DNA of 64,000 nucleotides from Beroe forskalii. Lineage: Eukaryota; Ctenophora; Nuda; Beroida; Beroidae. Each line of letters starts with the position of its first letter. Within the stretch, counting starts at the first letter, position 1. Positions 48,494-59,173 of this stretch are shown here, in pieces. A model generated the notes under the pieces. It ran no database searches. It was not told the origin of the DNA and was given only the letters and a program-made list of their open reading frames with translations. Location: assembly GCA_011033025.1 (NCBI GenBank), contig WFMF01000205.1:238157-302156 (forward strand), given 5' to 3'. A program made the position numbers and the translations under genes.

Positions 48494-48945
48494 CCTTATT
48501 GGCCCTTATTTAGCCGGCCCTTAAGAACAAAACCGACTTTGAGAGTTTTTTTCCAAAGGGCCAGTTAAAAATGGCCGGTTAAAATAAGGGCCGATAAGAT
48601 TAAAGGCCATTTGATTTAGGCCAGAGGAAACTTTTTATTACTTACATCTTACTGTATGAAGGTACTGTTGAATTCATTTGACAAACATTATATTATAACA
48701 AAGAAATGACCTAAATCATAATATTAGACCAGGATTTGGGTTTTTTGATGCAATTTACTTAGTATAAGTTGGTTTTGTGGCTATTTTTGAGCGAAAATTT
48801 CTTGGTTTGGCAACTGCTTGCAAAAAATTTGTACAGTTGTACAAGGGGCTAGTTAAAATGGTTCAAAAATTAATCAATTTTTGTCCATTGGGCCTGTTAT
48901 AAAAGGGCCGGTTAAAAAAGGCCGGCTAAATAAAGGCCAATAAGG
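48494..48945. mobile_element. 452-bp MITE with TA target duplication
   Basis: Ends CCTTATTGGCCCTTATTTAG and, inverted, CTAAATAAAGGCCAATAAGG, flanked by TA on each side (48492-48493, 48946-48947). Inner GGCCGGTTAAAA words repeat. TA fits the mariner/Tc1 group. Confidence 0.85.
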
Positions 48946-49189
48946 TAATAATATTTCAATTACTGTCCACTTAAAATTCTTTTAAATCTCTTTTTAATTA
49001 ATGGTCAATGAAATATCTGAATTATATCTAACCTGGTATCTTATTTGTTTACTTTGAAATTTCAGATTACTGTATAAAGTAATGGGTTAGATATGGGCCA
49101 AATGGCGATAAAACTCCAATTCAATTGTTGTATACAATTGTATTCATACTAAATTTATGAACTCAAGCTCTCAAGGCTGAGTATTTCTG

Positions 49190-49486
49190 CATAAGCAGAA
49201 AAAGTGTAGTGTGCAAGTGTGTACTGTGTAGTATAAAAAGAACAACGTTGATTTACATACAAACATTGGCAAAACAGCTATAATCTGGACCCAGCTTCTT
49301 ATTAAGGCTGTCATGTGACCTAGAAACGAGGGAGACAGAGTTGGCAAAAACAGCTCTGTTATCATTCAGTATAATCTTATTACTTAATTAATACTTTAAT
49401 ACCAATATCGTTATTAATAATTGTCACTTGTTGGATATTGTATTGGGATGTACTCACTTCTACCAAGGCTGAATCTTTCAGTTTTT
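49190..49486 (-). repeat. extra right-arm copy plus inner arm of the composite element
   Basis: 49190-49355 repeats a right arm (AACATTGGCAAAACAGCTAT, then TCATGTGACC in place of the E-box). 49360-49486 is the reverse complement of about 47265-47395 (ATATCCAACAAGTGACAATA in the left arm). Confidence 0.85.
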
Positions 49487-51416
49487 GGCAAAATGGTACC
49501 ACAGGAACACGACAAAAATTAGCCTCCATTAGCCTCCATTAGCCTCCATGGAGGCTGAGTGGAGCCTGAGTGGAGCCTAAGTGGAGGCTAATTTCAAAGC
49601 TAGCCTCCACGGGAGGCTAGGTAGGCATGAGGCTAATTTTTGAAAAAATAGCCTCCACTATGGAGGCTATATTAGCCTCCACTAGCCTCCATTAGCCTCC
49701 ACTAGCCTCCACTCAGCCTCCACTCAGCCTCCTCAGCCTCCATGGAGGCTAAATTTTTGGTTTAGCCTCCACTAGCCTCCTAGCCTCCACTCAAGAATTA
49801 GCCTCCATTAGCCTCCACAGAAATTTAAAAGTCATTTTGTGGAGGCTAAAGCCTCCATATGGAGGCTAATGGAGGCTAATGGAGGCTGAGTGGAGGCTAA
49901 GGAAGCTGAGGGAGCCTAAATCAATAAGCCTACAAAACACAAATTTCTTGCTGAAATGGTGATTTATGTTTACTAATGTGAAAAACAATATATAGCTTCA
50001 AACTTTCAGACAGCTCCAACTGTCCTACACTCAGCCTCCCACTAGGCTCCACTCAGCCTCCACTAGGCTCCACTCAGCCTCCACCAGGCTCCTCAGCCTC
50101 CACTAGGCTCCACTCAGCCTCCACTAGGCTCCACTCAGCCTCCACTTAGCCTCCACTAGGCTCCACTCAGCCTCACTAGGCTCCATTCAGCCTCCACTAG
50201 GCTCCACTCAGCCTCCACAGGGTCCCACTAGGCTCACTGGCCACCACTAGGCTCCACTAGCCTCCACTAGGATCCAATAGGCTCCACTAGCCTCCACTAG
50301 ATCCATTCAGCCCACTAGGCTCCACTCAGCCTCCACTAGGCTCCACTCAGCCTCCACTAGACTCACTTAGCCTCCACTAGGCTCCACTAGGCTCCTCAGG
50401 CCCCACTAGCCTCCACTGGGCTCCACTCAGCCTCCACTAGGCTCCACTGGCCACCACTAGGCTCACTAGCCTCCCACTAGGATCCAAAAAACCACTAGGT
50501 TCCCACTAGGCTCCATTCAGCCTCCCACTAGGCTCCACCAGCCTCCACCAGCCTCCCACTGGCCTCCACTAGGCTCACTCAGCCTCCCCACTAGGCTCCA
50601 TTCAGCCTCCACTGGGCTCACTCAGCCTCCACTTAGCTCCACCAGCCTCCACTGGAGGCCAGTGAGCCTAGTGGAGGCTAGTGGAGCCTAGTGGAGGCTG
50701 GAGTGGGAGCCTAGGGAGGCTGAGTGGAGGCTAATGGAGGCTGAGTGGAGGCCGTGGAGGCTAGTGGAGGCTGAATGGAGCCTAGTGGAGGCTGAGGGAG
50801 CCTAGTGGAGGCTGAGTGGAGCCTAGTGAGGCTGAGTGAAGCCCTGGAGCCTAGTGGAGGCTGAGGATTTCTAGTGGAGGCCTAGTGGCGCCTAATACTA
50901 GACTTTGGTCTATGTTACAAAATGTACTCTTTTGTAAAAACATGACATAAATTTAATTTTGTGGAGGCTAGCATATTATCTGTGTTTTTCATGATTTTTT
51001 AGCCTCCATTTGGAGGCTATAGCCTCCACTAGCACTGTCAAAATAGCTTCCATAGAATCCAAAAATGACTTTTTAAATTTCCGTGGAGGCTAATGGGCTA
51101 AATCTTGAGTGGAGGCTAGTGGAGGCTAGTGGAGGCTAAACCAAAAATTTAGCCTCCATGGAGGCTGGGTGGAGGCTGAGTGGAGGCTGAGTGGAGGCTG
51201 GTGGAGCCTAGTGGAGGCTGGTGGAGGCTAATATAGCCTCCATAGTGGAGGCTATTTTTCGAAAATTAGCCTCATGCCTCCACTAGCCTCCGTGGAGGCT
51301 AATTTTTGAAATTAGCCTCCACTTAGCCTCCACTCAGGCTCCACTCAGCCTCCATGGAGGCTAATGGAGGCTAATGGAGGCTAATTTTTGTCATGTTCCT
51401 GTGGTACCATTTTGCC
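49487..51416. mobile_element. 1.93-kb foldback element made of GGAGGCT repeats, 8-bp TSD
   Basis: Ends GGCAAAATGGTACCACAGGA and its inverse TCCTGTGGTACCATTTTGCC. Perfect 8-bp target duplication CAGTTTTT (49479-49486 and 51417-51424). The empty site is confirmed by the opposite arm of the host element, where the same sequence runs uninterrupted (about 47255-47275). Almost the whole body is 10-22-base words such as TTAGCCTCCACTAGG and GGAGGCTGAGTGGA in both orientations (49530-49925, 50030-50930, 51080-51395), so the strand folds extensively on itself. No protein is encoded. 8 bp fits hAT or P type. Confidence 0.9.
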
Positions 51417-51518
51417 CAGTTTTTTCAAATGTGTACTTGTGTAGGTAGTGTGTAGTGTACACAAATTACATGCAAACATTGGCAAAACAGCTATAATCTG
51501 GAACCAGCTTCTTATTAA

Positions 51519-52056
51519 AGGGATGGTATAGTTTTGGGCTCAAAAATAAATTTTGTTTATTTTAGCCTCAATGTTACCGAAATATCATATAAACAAGTAT
51601 GTGATATGTTTCATTCCACGGTATGCGCCCTGTGACCACTAATTAATAGATTTGTAACGGAAAATTTATCATACATTATACATAACCGCAAGCCGAGAAG
51701 GCATAGGGTATACCTTTCAATATAGCCTAAGGTGATATCGCGCTCATTGATTGCATCATTGTGGCGGAACCATAAATGTGCATGCAGCAAAATAATATTT
51801 GGCATGTCCATAATTGATTGGAGAACCATGATCCATACATAATTAATGTCAAAAATCAATGAGTTTCACATGATAACCTGATAACATCAATGTGCCTTTT
51901 CAGGGCAAATATGACAGCCTTAATTGAGTCATTCCAGGGCGTGTTTGTACAAACAAACGAGTAGAACCTTATTAAGTTATTAGAGGTCATGAATTAGCTA
52001 TTTTTACCGGAATAAGATAAAATTAGAAATTTGCATCTGAAAACTTTACCATCCCT
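51519..52056. mobile_element. 538-bp MITE with TTAA target duplication
   Basis: Ends AGGGATGGTATAGTTTT and, inverted, AAAACTTTACCATCCCT, flanked by TTAA (51515-51518, 52057-52060). The interrupted sequence is a subterminal repeat of the host element that elsewhere reads CTTATTAAGGCTGTCATGTG without interruption. TTAA fits piggyBac or Kolobok. Confidence 0.88.
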
Positions 52057-52074
52057 TTAAGTCTGCCACGTGAC

Positions 52075-52345
52075 CTTAAAGGGAGGGATACAGAGTTGGC
52101 AAAACAGCTATAATCTGGACCCAGCTTCTTATAAAGGATGTCACGTGACCTAGAAAGGAGGGAGACAGAGTTGGCAAACAGCTATAATCTGGAACCAGCT
52201 TCTTATGAGATGTCACGTGACCTAGAAGGGAGGAGACAGAGTTGGCAAAACAATATAATCTGTACCCAGCTTCTTATAAAAGCTGTCACGTGATCTAGAA
52301 GGAAGGGACTAAAGTTGGCAAAACAGCTATATTCTGGAACCAACT
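52075..52345 (-). repeat. right subterminal repeats with E-boxes
   Basis: About four units, reverse complement of those at 46958-47215, with GTCACGTGACCTAGAA in most. TCACGTGATTCACGTGAT follows near 52360. Confidence 0.92.
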
Positions 52346-52455
52346 TCTCTGCAAAATTAATCACGTGATTCACGTGATATTTCATGTGCATGGGTGCAGT
52401 TGTACGCAAATCTGGCAAATCAGCTATAAACTTGATTTACGTTTGCTGAGTGGGG

Positions 52456-52899
52456 GGGTGACTTTTTGAGTGGCAGTTTAGTGTTTTTTGTCTCACAGCC
52501 TGTTACATAGCAGCACTTGCTGCGTTGCAACTGCCACTGTCTTTTTCCTATCATGGGTTTTGGGATAGGGAAGTGGGAACACTTAACCACTGCAAACAAA
52601 CACAACCAAAACTTGTACTTAGTATATTAGAATGAATATAATCTTCATTTCAATGATAGAAAAACTTTGATCAATGTAAAAAATGATAAATGACTGATTT
52701 TTTCAATTTTTTGTTTGTCCCAATTGTCCCAAATGAGGCCCCCAGTAACGTGGGACACCGGGATTTTTTAACAAATTATCTCAAAAAAGCGCACGTGTCT
52801 CGAAATAAAAGTGACAACTAGGGAAAAACCCGTACAGAACTTGTAAAAAACCGCAATAACCCGCAATAACCCGAAAAAACTGGAATATCCCGCAAATAC
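52456..52899. other. outer flank of the composite element with a GTCCC word
   Basis: Mostly unassigned. GTCCCAATTGTCCCAAATG at about 52717-52735 is the inverted counterpart of the module at 46363. Confidence 0.55.
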
Positions 52900-53200
52900 C
52901 GCATTAGCTCGTCAAAACCCGTAAAAACCCGCATTAGCTCGTCAAAACCCGTAAAAACCCGCAATAGCTCGTCAAAACCCGTAAAAACCCGCAGCAGCTC
53001 GTCAAAACCCGTGAAAACCCGCAATAGCTCGTCAAAACCCGTAAAAACCCGCAATAGCTCGTTAAAACCCGTAAAAACCCGCAATAGCTCGTTAATAAAA
53101 CCCGTAAAAAACCCGCAATTGCTCCTTAAAACCCGCAACAGACCATAAAAACCCATAAAAACGCGCTTAAGCCCCGCAAAAAAAAACCGTGAACGCCCGG
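52900..53200. repeat. 30-bp minisatellite, CCCGTAAAAACCCGCAATAG
   Basis: About eight units of CCCGCAATAGCTCGTCAAAA plus CCCGTAAAAA. A related array (GTAAAAACCCGCAAAAGCCC) lies at 61490-61790. Both stand beside GTCCCAATTGTCCC words. Confidence 0.9.
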
Positions 53201-54404
53201 TCAAACCCATAAAATAAGGTGAAAACCCGTGTGACGTCATCAATTATCAAATTATACACTTTAATTATTTATAAACTACACTGTACACACAAGTAACATT
53301 TTGAGCAAAATGATCTACCTTCAAGTTTCTGGTCATTCGGGAGAAAATGCCGATCATTTTTTAATATCGAAATTTGAAATCATATTTCATTAATACAGTA
53401 AATACAATTTCACTTTCAAGATTTCCCAGATTTCCTACTTTATTTTATTACCTATATTTTGATTGATAAAGTAATAATCAGGCCCGTAGCCAGGATTTTT
53501 ATCCGGGAGGGGCCCTTGCGCCGCGAGCAAGCTGCGGCAGGGGGTCTGGGGGCGCAGCCCCCAGCAGGGTCCAGGGGCAAAGCCCCTGCCGGGGGGTTAG
53601 GGATCGGACCCCCTGGAAAATTTTAGGGAAATTAGGGTGCTGTAGGATGATTTTTACAATAAGGAAATGTACAGGACGATTATTGTCAAAATTAGAGCTT
53701 CGAAAAAGTATACAATCAACTATAAGCGAGCTATAACAGTCAGAATAAGATTAAACTGCCACTATTTGTATTTAGCCAGGTCAAAGTATATAATTATGAT
53801 TGGTGTGAAGAAAATAGATATCAATTTAAACGCCCATAAGCCCATTTTGCTACTTTCGACCACATAAATGTCTCTGGACAAAAAAGGGAGCATTTTCGCA
53901 TGCTGTCCATTGCATATGTCTGAGAAAAACCATTTTTCTATAACAATATACATTTTTCTTCAAAGGTTCCAACAGGAGATCGCACTCCCTTTATGTCACA
54001 TCAGGGGCTTTGGCTCACCTCCAAGACGGTTGCCCTGGAGACTGTCCTTAACTGCTTCATCCCTGACAGTTAGGTCTGAGCTGACGAGTTGCTAGCATTG
54101 CATTATGCTAGCAAATTCCACTACTGAACTCACCAGTAGTGGAACGCATCCCAACGCGTTCTATTGGTTTTGTAACTTGTGTGAGTATTTTGATGTGTCA
54201 AGAGTCCTCTCTATGATATCAGATATGTCATACAATTTATATCAACACTAGTGCAGCAAAACCAGTAAGGGATCAATATGAAGATAATAGCTACCGTTCT
54301 ATATACCAGCTAACCACTATTGCAGGAACCACATTATCTTGAAAGCCCAACAGCTACATTTGACCACATTATGTGATGGCATATAATGAGCTCAACAACT
54401 TAGT
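53201..54404. other. no gene; GC-rich repeat end and hairpins
   Basis: 53482-53625 starts CAGGCCCGTAGCCAGGATTT and is GC-rich (GGGGGCGCAGCCCCCAG), resembling a hAT-type terminus common in invertebrate genomes; no matching other end was found. Two small hairpins lie at 54091-54145 (TTGCTAGCAT...ATGCTAGCAA; CCACTACTG...CAGTAGTGG). Confidence 0.45.
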
Positions 54405-54600
54405 ATCTCCTTATGAACCCAAAAACCCAATAGCTCCTTGTGAGCTCAGCAACCCAATAGCTCCTTGTGAGCTCAACAACCCAATAGGTCCTTGTGAGCT
54501 TGTGAGCCCAACAACCCAATAGCTCCTTGTGAGGCGTGAGCCCAACAACCCAATAGCTCCAGGGGAGCCAAACAACCCAATAGCTCCAGGGGAGCCCTAC
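54405..54600. repeat. ~30-bp minisatellite, CAACAACCCAATAGCTCC
   Basis: About seven units of CCCAATAGCTCCTTGTGAGC with drift to CCAGGGGAGCC at the right. Confidence 0.88.
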
Positions 54601-54880
54601 AATTCTAGTGGAGGCTGTGTGGAGCCTACTCCTAGTGGAGGCTGGGTGGTGCCTAGTGGAGGCTCAGTTTAGCCTAGTAGAGGTTGAGTGGAGCCTAGTG
54701 AAAGCTGAGGGAAGGCTAGTGGAGGCTGTGTGGAGCCTAGTGGAGGCTGGGTGGTGCCTAGTGAGCTAGTGGAGGCAGAGTTTAGCCTAATGTCCTTATC
54801 CGATGAACTGGTTAAAGATTTAAGTAGATAGTAGATACATGGACCAAAATTTTTAGCGTCCATGGAGGCTGAGTGGAGGC
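54601..54880. repeat. GGAGGCTGAGTGGAGCCTAG block
   Basis: Same words as the body of 49487-51416, without its termini; likely a fragment or independent array of that family. Confidence 0.8.
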
Positions 54881-54989
54881 TGAGTGGGCAATTTTTGGCA
54901 AATTTTGGCAAACTATGGCAAAATTTTTCAAACACTTTTTTTGGCAAACTACAAAAAAAGTGGAAGTGTTTGCCAAAGTTTTTACCCCC

Positions 54990-55162
54990 CCATATAATTA
55001 GTACATGAAATCAATCCGAGATAGTGCTTGTTAGGTATTTTTTGAAACCGCCCCAAAAGACCTATTTTAGGTCGTGCATCTTAGGTGTATTTTGGGAATG
55101 GTCAAAAAGGAGGGCAAAAAGAGGGCATGAGAGGGCGCCCTCTCAAAAAGAAGGCAGTTCGG
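54990..55162. mobile_element. end fragment of the CATAGCTTCCGA element
   Basis: Matches parts of 62768-63743: ATCAATCCGAGATAGTGCTT, TTGAAACCGCCCC, AAAAAGGAGGGCAAAAAGAG, ending CAGTTCGGAAGCTATG at 55162. The opposite end is missing. Confidence 0.75.
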
Positions 55163-57333
55163 AAGCTATGACGAGAGTCAAATGTGACTGGGCTCACAAG
55201 TTAGAGGTGGCAATTCAGAAGTCGACTGAACTCTGAGGTTATATAAGACAAGCTTGACAAGGTAAAGGATCAGGAGTCAGAAGTAACTAAACTCCGAGGT
55301 GGCAAAATCCAGGATTAACTGAGTAACTTAACCAGACTAGGTTGCTGGACTCAGAAGTGACTGGACTCACGAATGTCAAAGGTGATAAGCTCAGAGGTGA
55401 CTGAAGTCAGAGGTGACCTGGTGACAGTAATCAGATATGGCTGCGCTCAGGTGTGACGGGATTCAGAGGTGGAAAGAGTCAGTGCTTCAGTGGTCAGGTT
55501 AGACTCAGAGGTAAGTTGAGTGAGAGGGCATTGGATACAGAAATGACATGACTAAGGACTCAGATATATTACGGGTGTCAGCCGTGATGAGGTTAGATGT
55601 CACTGGCCAAAGAGAAACTTCAAAGTGGCTAGATACAGAAGTCAGAAGTTAGAGGAGTCACTGCACTCAAAACCTTCAGAGATCACTGGATTCAGAGGCT
55701 ACAAGAGGTGACTAGGTTCTGATGAGACGAGAGTCAGAGGTGACAAGACGAAAATAGTCAGAGGTGATGAGAACCAGAGTTGACTGGTCACAGAGGTGAC
55801 AGGAGTCAGAGTTGAATTAATTTAGAATCAGAGGAGACAGGAGTCAGAGGTGAGTAAGGGACTCAGAGGAGACAAGAGTTAAAGGAGAATGGAATTAGAG
55901 GTGAGAACAGTTAGAATAGATATGTCACTGGACATTAAGATTTAGAGTTGAGGAGAGTCAAATGCGACTGGGCTAAGAGGTGACAAGAGTTGAAGGTGAC
56001 AGGAGACAGACGTCACAGGCAAAAATGTTAAGATATGGGCTCAGAGTTAACCAGAATGACTTGAGAGATATCAAGTCTAGACTCAGCGGCGACTGGAGTC
56101 TGGGTGTAGAGGTAAAAAAGTTACAAGAGACAAGATTCTGAGGTGAACTGAGAAGAGAGTCAGAGGTAACTGGACTCGAACATCTCTAAACTCAAAGATG
56201 CCGGTGACCGCAAAAGAAGAAGCTTAGAATTGGATGAATAAAGCCGCAGAGGTCATTGGAGAGCTGGAGAAAGAAATGACAAGACTCAGAGATAACAAAA
56301 GGCACCAGAGTGGAAAGGCTTATCAAAGGTAATGGAAACAGTGAGAGGTGACTAGAATCAGAGGTGGCGATAGTCAGGAGTAACTGGACCGGAGGTTACA
56401 GGACTCAGACTAGGTTGGTGAACTCAGAGGTGACTGGTTTCAGAAGTAACGAGAGTCATGGGTGACATGGCTTAGAGGCGACTGAAGTCAGAGGTTCATT
56501 GGGAAACAGATATGACTGGTGAGACAGGAGTCAGAGGTAACGAGAGTCGGTAGTAAAGTTGGGCACAGTGTTATTAAGTTGAGTCAGAGGTCACTGGTCA
56601 CATGATTTACTGGACTAGGAACGGCTCAGATGGACAGGAGTCAGTGGTGACGAGGATTAGATGTCAGTGCTGGACTCCGAAAGAAGTCAGAGTGACTGGA
56701 ATCAGAAGTAAGAAATGAATGGAGTGGACACGGAAGTGACTGGATTTAGAAGCAAAGAAACATAGAGGTGACTGGGATCAGAAGTGACGAAAGTCAGAAC
56801 GATGAGAGACAAAGATGGCTGGTCTCAGAGGTGACAGGATTCCTAGTTAAATTAATTCAGAATCACAGGAGACAGGAGTTACAGATGGGAAATGGACTCA
56901 GAAGAGACAGGAGTCAGAAGTGATGAACTCAGAGAGGACAAGTGTCAGAGATAGCTGTACTCTTAGACTCTTAGAAGACGGAGTCAGTGGTAAGACCAAG
57001 TAATGGACTCAGAGTTGAACAAATTAAGACCAAACTAAGAATCGGCTTGCAAGTGGAGTCTGGACTCAGAGGTGAGAAAGTCGTAGGACATGCGATTCTT
57101 AGCTGATGAGAGTTGACTGGACTGAGACATCTCTGATTCGCTCTGAACTCAGAAATGGAGGGCTCAGAGGTTAATTGAGCTAGAGATCACTGGACACTGA
57201 GGCGACTCATGACTGGACTCATAGGTGACTTGGCTCAGTGGTATCGAGATTTAGCGTTGATTGGACTCAGAGGTGACGAAAGTCTGAGGTGACTGGTCTC
57301 AGAGGTGACTGTAGTCAAAAAATCATAGGTGCC
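55163..57333. repeat. degenerate GACTCAGAGGTGACTGG array, part 1
   Basis: Over 2 kb of loosely repeated words (CAGAGGTGAC, TGGACTCAGA, GAGTCAGAGG) with no fixed period. It continues at 58563-58860 and 59174-60130. No gene. Confidence 0.88.
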
Positions 57334-57337
57334 TTAA

Positions 57338-58562
57338 TCGCTCTTTTATCAGTTGCTTGATAATTGTACTGCATCTTGATTGTGGCCGTGTGTATTACCC
57401 TATACCATGGCTACAAGTCACATCGCACAACCCCTCGATGAAAAGATGATCGACGAACTGATGAATAATCATAAAGCGAGTGTATGGATGGGAAAGGCGA
57501 TGAGGGAGATGAACTGCGACGCTCCAACCAACGTGACGTCAGCGAAATGCCAGATTTTGAGCCAGGAGACCATAGCACCCATGTTTTTGTCGGCGTTTGC
57601 CTTTGTTCAGCTGCAAAATAAAAGCCTGAGACTACTGAGGACGGAGCTGAGCTCCGTGAAATCTGACCTAGTGAAGTCGCAAAAGGCTATCATTGCTCAG
57701 CAACACGACCTGATCATGCACAAGGACAAACTTCTAGCTTTCTAGCTTCAGTGCAGAGCGCTGTGACAGAGTCGGTTTCAGAGACAGTTAAAGCGGAAAT
57801 CAAGACGTACAGTGATGCTGTGAGGTCGAGTGAATCAGTTGCTCAGTTCAGCACAGAGAAGTTGAAAAGTGCTGTCAAGTCAGCCGTCCAAGAAGAAGAC
57901 CGGAACAAGAACCTGATGGTGTTCGGTATGTTAGAGGAGGGGAGTGAGGACTTGTCAGACAAGGTACAGGAAGTGTTCGGCAAGCTCCGGATGAAACCTG
58001 CAACTGATGTGTGTCGCGTGGGGATGACTGGGAGCAAGGAGAGACCTAGACCGGTTAAGGTGACGTTTTCGTGCACCAGCACTGCGAGATATGTGCTTCT
58101 GCAAGCCAGGAAGTTACTGCATTCGGAGAAGTTCAGCTCAGTTTTCATCCGAACGAGCAGCTCACAAAGTCCTCATCGAAGAGAATAAGAAGAAGAAGAA
58201 GAAGGAGGGGGAGCTAACTAACAATCATATGGTCAAATTTGGGACCATAGTGACGGAGGTTGAAAACGATGGGGCATGATTTTTTCTCTGCGTGCATAAT
58301 TTTGGTATGTGTTCAGTGCGTTATTAAGCGGGGTTTGACATTCATTTATTCAAGTTTGAAGAGTCACTGATGTGTTTCAAAATCTGGCAGAAATTTCGCA
58401 CAAAACTGAATAGTTTTCTTAAATTTCGTCATTTTTTGTTTATTATAGGTGTCAGGTGTAAATTACGTTGTTTGCCCTGTGTGGTTAATGATTGAATATT
58501 ATTTTATACTCATATTTTTAGAAGCCCTTAGCGGTACCCCTCTGGGGTTTACAAACAAACAA
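57338..58562 (+). mobile_element. ORF1-only LINE-like insertion
   Basis: A 1.2-kb insertion in the degenerate array with TTAA on both sides (57334-57337, 58563-58566). The uninterrupted array sequence GGTGCCTTAATTCAGAGTCA stands at about 59908-59930, the empty site. It holds a 5' leader of about 70 bp, an ORF1-type gene, about 280 bp of 3' UTR and a tail TTTACAAACAAACAA. There is no ORF2, as in half-LINE (HAL1-like) elements. Confidence 0.82.
57407..58279 (+). pseudogene. LINE ORF1 protein (nucleic-acid-binding chaperone), frameshifted
   Basis: ORF1 proteins coat LINE RNA. The ATG at 57407 has a good context (ACCATGG) and opens MATSHIAQPL. A helical, coiled-coil-like stretch follows (LRLLRTELSSVKSDLVKSQK). 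The frame breaks at 57732-57747, where TTCTAGCT is tandemly duplicated, an 8-bp insertion creating a stop. The next frame has the typical C-terminal domain: NLMVFGMLEEGSEDL, VCRVGMTGSKERPRPVKVTF, LLQARKLLHSEKFSSVFI. A second frame change near 58150 leads to RAAHKVLIEENKKKKK and a stop at 58277. Only two lesions are seen, so the insertion is fairly young. Confidence 0.85.
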
Positions 58563-58860
58563 TTAATTCAGAGTCAGAGTTAACTGAACTTAGACATCTC
58601 TGGACTCAGAAATGAATGGATTCAGAGGCGAATTGAGCTAGATGTGACTTGGCTCCGAGAGGTGACGAAACTCACACAGAGGTGACTGGCCTATGCGGTG
58701 ACAAGAGTCAGAGGTGAATGGACTCTGAGATGACAGGGGTTGGAGGTCACTGTTTGACTCAGAGAAAGTCAGGGTGACTGAGTCCTTAGTTGAATGGTGT
58801 CTGGAGTCTGGACTAAGGGGTGTCTGGACTAAGAGGTGAAAAGTTCTTTGTCTTTTGAGG
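58563..58860. repeat. degenerate GACTCAGAGGTGACTGG array, part 2
   Basis: Same texture as 55163-57333, resuming TTCAGAGTCAGAGTTAACTG after the LINE insertion. Confidence 0.85.
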
Positions 58861-58870
58861 TTTACATTAA

Positions 58871-59173
58871 AGGAAAGGAAAGGAAAGGAAAGGAAAAGAA
58901 AGGAAAGGAAAGGAAAGGAAAGGAAAGGAAAGGAAAGGAAAGGAAAGGAAAGGAAAGGAAAGGAAAGGAAAGGAAAGGAAAGGAAAGGAAAGGAAAGGAA
59001 AGGAAAGGAAAGGAAAGGAAAGGAAAGGAAAGGAAAGGAAAGGAAAGGAAAGGAAAGGAAAGGAAAGGAAAGGAAAGGCAAGAAAAGAAAAGGAAAGGAA
59101 AGGAAAGGAAAGGAAAGGAAAGGAAAGGAAAGGAAAGGAAAGGAAAGGAAAGGAAAGGAAAGGAAAGGAAAGG
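58871..59173. repeat. (AAAGG)n microsatellite
   Basis: About 60 near-perfect copies of GGAAA in 303 bp, with one interruption near 59079 (GGCAAGAAAAG). The Lys/Gly/Glu/Arg and Phe/Leu/Ser/Pro frames on both strands are artefacts. Confidence 0.98.

Larger units (their letters stand above)
46795..52455. mobile_element. composite TIR element with E-box subterminal repeats
   Basis: The ends are inverted: CCCCCCCACTCAGCAAACG at 46795 and CGTTTGCTGAGTGGGGGGG ending near 52454. Inside each lie tandem ~75-bp subterminal repeats. After subtracting nested insertions (48494-48945, 49487-51416, 51519-52056) about 2.7 kb remains. A third, partial arm at about 49190-49355 in right-arm orientation shows a partial duplication. 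The interior (47400-49170) has no gene. No transposase is seen. Confidence 0.75.

Noticed and set aside
57843..58148. 101-codon minus-strand frame
   Set aside because: Antisense shadow of the ORF1 C-terminal domain.
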